In this document: positions 1 to 5,099 of the stretch, piece by piece
How the letters are laid out: each line of letters starts with the position of its first letter
How positions within the stretch are numbered: the stretch's first letter is position 1
Assembly (NCBI GenBank): GCA_036985935.1
Contig: BTQP01000088.1
Span: 1-7,762, forward strand
Source: JAMBLL01 sp036985935
GTDB taxonomy: Bacteria; Actinomycetota; Acidimicrobiia; Spongiisociales; UBA5794
Direction of reading: 5' to 3'
Length of the DNA stretch: 7,762 nt
Position numbers and translations under genes: made by a program
Notes under the pieces: generated by a model
Databases searched by the model: none
The model's input: the letters and a program-made list of their open reading frames with translations, nothing else
What the model was told of the DNA's origin: nothing

Positions 1-6
1 AGAATC

Positions 7-84
7 TGGCGGGAGCGACGGGATTTGAACCCGCGACCTCCGGCTTGACAGGCCGGCGTGAACTCCAGACTTCACCACGCCCCC
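7..84 (-). tRNA. tRNA-Asp(GTC)
   Basis: Read on the minus strand this folds as a complete cloverleaf of 78 nt. The acceptor stem is GGGGGCG against CGCTCCC, with one G-T pair. The D stem is GTGA/TCAC, the anticodon stem is CCGGC/GCCGG, and the 7-base loop CTGTCAA places GTC at the anticodon (Asp). The T arm is GCGGG-TTCAAAT-CCCGT. The discriminator base is G and the 3' CCA is encoded (7-9). It lies 5 nt downstream of tRNA-Glu on the same strand, so the two are almost certainly one transcript separated by processing. Confidence 0.96.
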
Positions 85-89
85 GTGCG

Positions 90-162
90 TGCCCCCAGGG
101 GAATTCGAATCCCCGTTGCCGCCTTGAAAGGGCGGAGTCCTAGGCCTCTGGACGATGGGGGC
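90..162 (-). tRNA. tRNA-Glu(TTC)
   Basis: A 73 nt minus-strand cloverleaf. The acceptor stem is GCCCCCA/TGGGGGC, the D stem GTCC/GGAC, and the anticodon stem CCGCC/GGCGG. The loop CTTTCAA gives anticodon TTC (Glu), and the T arm is GGGGA-TTCGAAT-TCCCC. The discriminator base is A. The next three bases on the minus strand are CGC, so CCA is not encoded and must be added by the CCA-adding enzyme, unlike the neighbouring tRNA-Asp. It is the first gene of the two-tRNA unit. Confidence 0.96.
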
Positions 163-207
163 AGGGCGCCCCGCAGTGTACAGAGACGGACTGGCTACGG
201 TCCTGGG

Positions 208-234
208 AGTATATCGCCAACGCGAACGTGGCAA
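208..234 (-). promoter_or_regulatory. Probable promoter of the tRNA-Glu/tRNA-Asp unit
   Basis: On the minus strand, TTGCCA (229-234) resembles a -35 box (5 of 6 to TTGACA) and TATACT (208-213) is a good -10 box. The spacer is 15 nt, shorter than the usual 16-18; sliding the -35 by one or two bases gives 16-17 with a poorer match. Transcription would begin near 201, leaving about 40 nt of leader before tRNA-Glu. The boxes are seen; promoter activity is inferred. Confidence 0.55.
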
Positions 235-242
235 CCCCCGCT

Positions 243-270
243 ATTGCTCGCACGTTCTCCCCGTTATGGT
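243..270 (+). promoter_or_regulatory. Leaderless promoter of the 277-1499 unit
   Basis: TATGGT (265-270) fits the actinobacterial -10 pattern TANNNT. It ends exactly 6 nt before the ATG at 277, so the transcript would start at or next to the A of the start codon. A weak -35 (ATTGCT, 243-248) lies 16 nt upstream. No Shine-Dalgarno sequence precedes the ATG, which agrees with leaderless translation. The element sits back-to-back with the tRNA promoter. Confidence 0.5.
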
Positions 271-276
271 TGCTCT

Positions 277-960
277 ATGAGCGACGATAGGCCCCCTGAG
301 CAGGACCCCATATCACCGACCGATGGCGGTGAGGTTCACAAGACGATCGTACGTCTCGTCGCCGGTGGTGTAGGTGAGGGCGTCGAACGTTTGATGTCCA
401 TGTCCGCCTCACTTGACGAGGTAGACGATGATGACGTCACCCAGGTGACCGGCCCCTACTCGACGAATCCCACGGTCATGGCCGTGCTCGGCTGGATATC
501 AGAACTACCGGAGCAGATCGCGACGACATCGTCCTCGCTTGATCAGGTGTCGTATCCCTTAGCCCGTCTTTCGCGTGTCATCTTCGACACGACCGCTGCA
601 CTTGCCGAGGCGACGGGTATCGCACCGTTCGTTTCCGAGGTAACCGCACCAACACGGCGAGCGATCGCCGAAGAGATCGACCGGCTCACGGCCGTCGGCT
701 CTGCCGAGTATGCCCGGGGTCGTGTTCTGGCAACCGAGACGTTCATGAGGTCCATCGACGGCATCGTTGGATATCTCGGCGACTCCGATGAGGTTGGTGA
801 GTTGATCAGGGAGCAGACGCTTGGTTTCGCGGGCAGCGCCGTCCAGGAAGTGCGCGAGACAGGCGCCGCGGCAGATGGCCTCACCGAGGGGATCTTCAGG
901 CGGATCTTTGGACGTGAGATCCAGACCATGCCGCCGAAACCGGCATTTGATACCGAATGA
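277..960 (+). CDS. Uncharacterised soluble protein coupled to an RDD membrane protein
   Basis: A 227-residue protein that I cannot assign to a named family. It has no signal peptide and no membrane segment. The first 20 residues are polar and proline-rich, and there is an acidic run at residues 48-53 (EVDDDD). The rest looks mostly helical. The C-terminal part (about 145-212) has the pattern YLGDSDEVGELI..Q....A...VQEVRE..AAADGLTEGIFRRIFGR. From memory, similar stretches occur in or beside actinobacterial RDD proteins; this is recall, not a search. The frame stays open upstream to 58 through the tRNA genes, so that longer version is rejected. The ATG at 277 is preferred because it lies past the tRNAs and has a -10 box 6 nt upstream. 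The stop overlaps the start of the RDD gene (ATGA at 957-960), so translation is probably coupled and the two proteins may act together. Confidence 0.85.
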   Translation: MSDDRPPEQDPISPTDGGEVHKTIVRLVAGGVGEGVERLMSMSASLDEVDDDDVTQVTGPYSTNPTVMAVLGWISELPEQIATTSSSLDQVSYPLARLSRVIFDTTAALAEATGIAPFVSEVTAPTRRAIAEEIDRLTAVGSAEYARGRVLATETFMRSIDGIVGYLGDSDEVGELIREQTLGFAGSAVQEVRETGAAADGLTEGIFRRIFGREIQTMPPKPAFDTE

Positions 961-1499
961 GTAAGAAGGGCGACCAGCACGTACTTCAGGGTTACTCCGC
1001 GGGATTCGTCACCCGTCTGTTTGCGTACCTTGTCGATCTCGCCGTAATAGCCGGCCTGCTTGCGCTGACCGGGTGGCTTGCGATCATGGCTGACAATGTC
1101 ATCGAGAGCATGGGACTCGATCCACGAATTGACCTGGCCACAATCTACGTCTTCACTATTCCCCTCATCATCGGTGGCTACTTCGTGATGTTCTGGGCGC
1201 TCACCGGTCGAACAATTGGAAAGTGGTTCATGGGGCTCAAAGTTGTCGGGCGCAACGGTATGCCCCCGACGATCGGCCGATCGTTTCTTCGTCTGATCGG
1301 GTACGGCTTTTCGACTGTGGTGTTCTGGATGGGTTATCTGTGGGTGATCATCGATGATGAGCGTCAGGGTTGGCACGATCACCTCGCCAAGACATGGGTC
1401 ATCTATGACTACGAACGGCGGAAACCTGGCGAGGTGTACGAGAACTATCGGCGGCGGGCTGGGTCGTCGAAAGACACCGCTAGTTCCCAAGGGTCCTGA
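957..1499 (+). CDS. RDD-family integral membrane protein
   Basis: A 180-residue membrane protein of the RDD family. The hallmark Arg and Asp sit in the first helix (R20 and D27 in GFVTRLFAYLVDL), and the conserved acidic/HD block comes near the end (IIDDERQGWHDHLAKTWVI, about 131-149). Hydrophobic segments lie at about 23-45, 63-82 and 115-133. The loop GRTIGKWFMGLKVVGRNG (84-101) is also typical. The tail from about 151 is charged and probably cytoplasmic. RDD proteins are poorly understood; some have been linked to ion transport or stress, but no substrate can be inferred here. The ATG at 957 overlaps the previous stop by 4 bp. The 3' end overlaps the convergent glpD coding sequence by 20 bp. 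Confidence 0.92.
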   Translation: MSKKGDQHVLQGYSAGFVTRLFAYLVDLAVIAGLLALTGWLAIMADNVIESMGLDPRIDLATIYVFTIPLIIGGYFVMFWALTGRTIGKWFMGLKVVGRNGMPPTIGRSFLRLIGYGFSTVVFWMGYLWVIIDDERQGWHDHLAKTWVIYDYERRKPGEVYENYRRRAGSSKDTASSQGS

Positions 1500-3186
1500 C
1501 GTCCGGAGCTCCAAGGCGGGCGGCATCAGCCGTGAGGTCGTCTGGCATGGTTTGGGACTCGCGTTCCGCTTCGACCCGCGCTTCGTAGTGCGCCAGTTCC
1601 CGTTTTACCGTGACATCGTCCCATCCGAGCACCCCGGCCATGATCGACGCAACATCAGGTGCCGAATCGACACCGCGGTCCCTCGACTCGATCGAGATCC
1701 TCGTACGGCGCGTGAGCACGTCGTCGAGATGGAGAGCTCCCTCATGCTCGACAGCGAAAAGAACCTCCGCCCGCAGATACGTGCCGGAGGGGATCACATC
1801 CATCATCGTTGGATCATTCTCACCGTAGGCAAGCACGACCGCGAGTTCGTCGCCGTATCGATGCAAGAGACGGACGACCTGTTCGACGGTGAGTCCGTAG
1901 CGAGATGCCAGGTCGTTCTTTTGCGCCATCAGCGCCCGGTACCCCTGTGCCCCGACGAACGGGATCTGATCTGTGCGTGTCGGTACTGCATCGATGTCGC
2001 CAGTCGCCGTCGCCTCATTGACGGTGTCTTGCGCCATGATCCGGTAGGTCGTGAACTTTCCTCCCGCGATCGTGATCAACCCCGGTTCCGTCTCTGTGAT
2101 GCTGTGTTCTCTCGACAGCTTTGCGGTCGATAGGGCGTTCCCGGTGACGAGTGGTCGGAGACCGGCGTAGACACCAACGATGTCGTCCGTCGTAATCGGC
2201 GTCTCCACGATGTGGTTCACCTGCTCGAGCACGTACGCGATGTCCGACTTGCTCGCCGCCGGGTGAGCAAGATCTAGCTCCCACGGAGTGTCTGTGGTTC
2301 CGATGATCCAGAAGTCATCGTGTGGGATCAAGAAAAGGACACTCGTCTCGGTTTTCGTGATGAAACCGACGGACGACTCGATGCGATCCTTAGGCACAAC
2401 GATGTGCACACCCTTGGACGCTGTCACCTCTGTGCCCGTATCACCTGCGAGTAACTCGACCGAGTCTGTCCAGACGCCGGTGGCGTTGATGACCACTTTG
2501 GCGTGGGTTTCGAACGCTCTGCCCGACTCGAGGCAGGTCGCCGTTACTCCCGTAATGCGGTCACCGTCGCGTATGAACCCGGACACCCCGGTGCTCGTGA
2601 GGATCCTGGCACCTTCTCGTGCTGCGGTCCGTGCGAGAGCGACGACGAATCGTGCATCGTCGGTGCCTGCGTCGTAGTAGCGGACCCCGCCAACGAACGC
2701 CTTCCTCTTGACTCCAGGGAAAACTCGAAGCAGCTCTTTGCGACTCAAGTGCCATTGGCGAGGCATTGTGCTGTGACCAAGCTTCGCCATCCCGTCGTAG
2801 AGGGTGATCCCTGCTCCAACGTAGACGCGTTCCCACACGCGATGCTCCAGGGGGTAGACAAACGGTATCGGCCATACGAGGTGTGGTGCCAACGTATCGA
2901 GGAGGAGACCACGCTCATGCAGTGCTTCGTTCACGAGCTGAAAGTGGAACTGTTCGAGGTATCTGAGCCCACCATGGATCAGTTTCGACGATCGACTTGA
3001 CGTTCCCGAAGCGAGATCCCGTTGCTCGAACAGGGCAACGGACAAACCCCGAGATGCGGCATCGAGGGCACAACCGACACCCGTGACACCCCCACCGACG
3101 ACGATCAGATCGAACTCCCCTCCATCAAGCGATTCGATGGTCTCTTGTCGGTACGAGGGGCTGAGGGAAGTGCTTCTGGCTTGCAT
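1480..3186 (-). CDS. glpD: FAD-dependent glycerol-3-phosphate dehydrogenase
   Basis: Oxidises sn-glycerol 3-phosphate to dihydroxyacetone phosphate, passing electrons through FAD to membrane quinone. It joins glycerol and phospholipid breakdown to glycolysis and respiration. The 568 residues match the usual length. The N-terminal dinucleotide-binding fold is GGGVTGVGCALDAASRG (31-47) followed by ALFEQRD (51-57). The family signature GTSSRSSKLIHGGLRYLE is at 61-78. YAGLRPL (340-346) carries the expected substrate-binding Arg, and GGKFTTYR (375-382) closes the FAD site. Residues from about 400 form the DAO C-terminal helical domain. No membrane helix is seen, so it is probably a peripheral membrane enzyme. 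A TTG at 3192 would add two residues, but the ATG at 3186 is chosen because TAGCCT lies 6 nt before it. No glycerol kinase or facilitator gene is adjacent in the window. Confidence 0.96.
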   Translation of the reverse strand: MQARSTSLSPSYRQETIESLDGGEFDLIVVGGGVTGVGCALDAASRGLSVALFEQRDLASGTSSRSSKLIHGGLRYLEQFHFQLVNEALHERGLLLDTLAPHLVWPIPFVYPLEHRVWERVYVGAGITLYDGMAKLGHSTMPRQWHLSRKELLRVFPGVKRKAFVGGVRYYDAGTDDARFVVALARTAAREGARILTSTGVSGFIRDGDRITGVTATCLESGRAFETHAKVVINATGVWTDSVELLAGDTGTEVTASKGVHIVVPKDRIESSVGFITKTETSVLFLIPHDDFWIIGTTDTPWELDLAHPAASKSDIAYVLEQVNHIVETPITTDDIVGVYAGLRPLVTGNALSTAKLSREHSITETEPGLITIAGGKFTTYRIMAQDTVNEATATGDIDAVPTRTDQIPFVGAQGYRALMAQKNDLASRYGLTVEQVVRLLHRYGDELAVVLAYGENDPTMMDVIPSGTYLRAEVLFAVEHEGALHLDDVLTRRTRISIESRDRGVDSAPDVASIMAGVLGWDDVTVKRELAHYEARVEAERESQTMPDDLTADAARLGAPDVRTLGN

Positions 3187-3192
3187 GCTCAA

Positions 3193-3198
3193 AGGCTA
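3193..3198 (-). promoter_or_regulatory. -10 element of glpD (leaderless)
   Basis: TAGCCT on the minus strand fits TANNNT and ends 6 nt before the ATG at 3186, implying transcription from the start codon itself. No clear -35 or Shine-Dalgarno sequence is visible. Choosing this start rejects the TTG at 3192, which would lie upstream of the transcript. Confidence 0.45.
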
Positions 3199-3230
3199 CC
3201 GGCAGCTGGGGGTGGAGATTCGCGCTCCGG

Positions 3231-3236
3231 TACGCT
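3231..3236 (+). promoter_or_regulatory. -10 element of the phosphohexomutase gene (leaderless)
   Basis: TACGCT fits TANNNT and ends 6 nt before the ATG at 3243, the same geometry as at 277 and at glpD. Only 32 nt separate it from the opposing glpD -10, so the two polymerase footprints must overlap. A convincing -35 is not visible. The GGGG just before the ATG (3237-3240) is too close to act as a normal ribosome binding site. Confidence 0.45.
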
Positions 3237-3242
3237 GGGGTC

Positions 3243-4955
3243 ATGAGTGAAATCGACACAAAAGCTAGAGAGTGGATGGATGGCGATCCCGACCGGAACA
3301 CGCGTTCCGAGCTGGCGGCGCTACTCGCCTCGGGTGATACAGATGAGCTGGCGGATCGCATGGCCGGAGTTCTTCCTTTCGGAACCGCAGGGATACGCGG
3401 TGTCGTCGAAGCGGGATCGAACCGTATGAACCGTGCAACCGTCATCCGGACAACGGCGGGCCTTGCTGCGCATCTTGTGGCGACTACAGAGCCTGAAGAC
3501 CGACTCATTGCTGTGGGAAGGGATGCGCGCCCGTCCTCTGCCGCGTTCATGGAGGACACCGTTGGGGTCCTCACCGCGGCCGGGTTCGACGTTCGGTACT
3601 TCGCTGACCCCACGCCGACCCCACTGGTCGCATACGCCGGCATCACCATGGGCGCATGTGCCTCGATAGTCATTACCGCCTCTCACAATCCGCCCAAGGA
3701 CAACGGGTACAAGGTGTATGCGGTGAACGGCGCACAGATCATCTCCCCGGCAGATGCCCAGATTGCTGCAGCGATCGCACAGGTCGGTCCCGCAAACGCG
3801 GTCCCTCGCTCGGCTGATGCCTTCGGGCAGTCCGGTGCACGACCGATCGGCCCCGAACTCTTCGAGGACTATCTGCGTGCTGTCCACCGGTCGTTGCCTT
3901 CGGGCACAAGTGACCGTGACATTCGCATCGTGTACACGGCGATGCATGGAGTCGGCGGACGTTTCGTGGTCGACGCACTACAGCGATTCGGTTACTCGAA
4001 CGTGCACCCGGTGGCAGCCCAGTTCGAGCCGGACGGCACGTTTCCGACCGTCGACTTCCCGAACCCTGAAGAGCCGGGTGCTCTCGATCTTGCACATGAG
4101 CTCGCGCAAGCTCTCGATGCCGACCTCGTTCTCGCCAACGACCCGGACACCGATCGTCTCGCCGTATCTGTACCCGATCCTGGCGGTGCGTGGAGACCGC
4201 TCACCGGGAACCAGATCGGGTCTCTGCTCGCTGAATACCTTCTCGGCAACACCGATCGCGGCATGGCCATCAACTCGATCGTGTCGTCGCCGCTACTCGG
4301 TGTGATCGCAGACAGACACGGAGCCACGTGGGCTCAGACCCTGACCGGGTTCAAGTGGGTTTGGAACGCTGCCCTCGACCTGTCAGCGGAGGGGCATGGC
4401 GACCTGACCGTCGGATATGAAGAGGCTCTCGGCTACTCCATTGGGACGACGGTGCGTGACAAAGACGGAATCTCCGCTGCCGTTGCTTTTGCGACCCTTG
4501 CCGGTCAGGCGGCAGCAGAAGGTAAGACCGTGCTCGATACTCTCGGAGACCTGTATCGCAGGTACGGCGTTTGGGTTTCTGCTCAGGTGAGCATCAGGAG
4601 GGAAGGCGCTTCAGGTTCGGCCGACATCGCAGCCGCAATGGATGCGTTGCGGTCCGACCATCCGGAGAGCCTTGCCGGCTTCGACGTCGTGGGAACGACG
4701 GACTTCAGCAAGAACGCGGATACGCGGCCGCGGTATCTCGGAGCCACGAACTTGATCGAGCTCGATCTCGGTACATCCGGTCGGGTGTTGGCACGGCCCT
4801 CGGGAACCGAGCCAAAACTGAAGATCTATGTCGACCTTTCCACGGCATTCCCCGAGTCGGGTGACTGGATCGGTGCCGAATACTCACTGATTGAGCAGGC
4901 TGGGTCGGTAGGTGCAGCTCTCGAGTCGTGGCTCATCGATGCGATGGAGAGCTAG
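3243..4955 (+). CDS. Phosphohexomutase (phosphoglucomutase/phosphomannomutase, PGM2/PmmB type)
   Basis: A 570-residue cytoplasmic enzyme of the alpha-D-phosphohexomutase superfamily, moving a phosphate between the 1- and 6-position (or 1- and 5-position) of a sugar. All four motifs are present. The phosphoserine loop is TASHNPPKDNGYKVY with Ser147, and the metal loop is NDPDTDR (299-305; Asp300, 302, 304). The sugar-binding loop is GYEEALGY (391-398), and the phosphate-binding loop is RPSGTEPKLKIY (518-529). GTAGIRG at 47-53 is the N-terminal substrate element. The EEALGY form and the length point to the PGM2/phosphopentomutase and mycobacterial PmmB branch rather than the shorter ManB/GlmM type. 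Glucose, mannose or pentose phosphate cannot be separated from sequence alone, so no symbol is given. The start is supported by TACGCT 6 nt upstream. It is divergent from glpD. Confidence 0.94.
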   Translation: MSEIDTKAREWMDGDPDRNTRSELAALLASGDTDELADRMAGVLPFGTAGIRGVVEAGSNRMNRATVIRTTAGLAAHLVATTEPEDRLIAVGRDARPSSAAFMEDTVGVLTAAGFDVRYFADPTPTPLVAYAGITMGACASIVITASHNPPKDNGYKVYAVNGAQIISPADAQIAAAIAQVGPANAVPRSADAFGQSGARPIGPELFEDYLRAVHRSLPSGTSDRDIRIVYTAMHGVGGRFVVDALQRFGYSNVHPVAAQFEPDGTFPTVDFPNPEEPGALDLAHELAQALDADLVLANDPDTDRLAVSVPDPGGAWRPLTGNQIGSLLAEYLLGNTDRGMAINSIVSSPLLGVIADRHGATWAQTLTGFKWVWNAALDLSAEGHGDLTVGYEEALGYSIGTTVRDKDGISAAVAFATLAGQAAAEGKTVLDTLGDLYRRYGVWVSAQVSIRREGASGSADIAAAMDALRSDHPESLAGFDVVGTTDFSKNADTRPRYLGATNLIELDLGTSGRVLARPSGTEPKLKIYVDLSTAFPESGDWIGAEYSLIEQAGSVGAALESWLIDAMES

Positions 4956-4973
4956 GAGGCAACACTCTCCTAG
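4952..4973 (+). terminator. Hairpin overlapping the mutase stop codon
   Basis: CTAGGAG (4952-4958) pairs perfectly with CTCCTAG (4967-4973) around the 8-base loop GCAACACT. The stem contains the TAG stop of the upstream gene. No T tract follows directly, so by itself this is a weak terminator; it may instead stabilise the 3' end of the mRNA or act together with the next hairpin. Confidence 0.4.
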
Positions 4974-5020
4974 GGACAGTCCTTGACGAGCCGCGATAGC
5001 TCTTGTCCCTCATCGTTTTC
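4973..5020 (+). terminator. Candidate terminator: branched inverted repeat plus short T run
   Basis: GGGACA (4973-4978) pairs with TGTCCC (5004-5009). Inside it GAGC (4988-4991) pairs with GCTC (4999-5002) around a 7-base loop. TCATCGTTTTC follows, giving a short T run at 5015-5018. The lower helix is interrupted by an asymmetric internal loop (9 versus 1 nt), so stability is uncertain. Its position between two genes fits termination of the mutase transcript or a structured leader for the next gene. Confidence 0.4.
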
Positions 5021-5099
5021 TCACTAACTAGACACGGAACCTGTAAAGCCTCGTACGTCACGCGCCGACATGTATCTGAGAAGAGAAAATGGATGGCAT
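5010..5099 (+). other. Upstream region of the DivIVA/coiled-coil gene; start-codon ambiguity
   Basis: The reading frame is open from the stop at 5025-5027. Two possible starts are ATG at 5070, which would add MYLRRENGWH, and GTG at 5100. GGA (5091-5093) lies 6 nt before the GTG as a weak ribosome binding site, while nothing similar precedes the ATG. No TANNNT element sits at the leaderless distance from either start, unlike the other three genes, so this mRNA probably has a leader. A tiny ATG-GAT-GGC-ATG-TGA frame (5089-5103) overlaps the GTG. No convincing promoter was found. Confidence 0.4.

Noticed and set aside
1..200. Integrated element or attachment site next to the tRNA genes
   Set aside because: No integrase gene or duplicated tRNA 3' end is visible in the window, and the neighbouring genes look like core chromosome.
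58..276. N-terminal extension of the first protein-coding gene
   Set aside because: It runs through both tRNA genes on the opposite strand and has no start signal. The ATG at 277 with its -10 box 6 nt upstream is better supported.
543..1526. Long minus-strand open frame
   Set aside because: It lies antisense to two well-supported plus-strand genes, has no recognisable domain and an Arg/Ser/Pro-rich composition typical of shadow frames.
4754..4767. Perfect 14-bp palindrome GATCGAGCTCGATC
   Set aside because: It falls inside the mutase gene coding for LIELDL and is explained by Ile-Glu-Leu-Asp codons. It is isolated and without flanking regulatory signals.
4983..5030. TTGACG (4983-4988) or TTGTCC (5003-5008) as -35 boxes for the coiled-coil gene
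   Set aside because: No TANNNT or TATAAT-like -10 lies at a proper distance (TAACTA at 5025-5030 is a poor match), and both overlap the inverted repeat.
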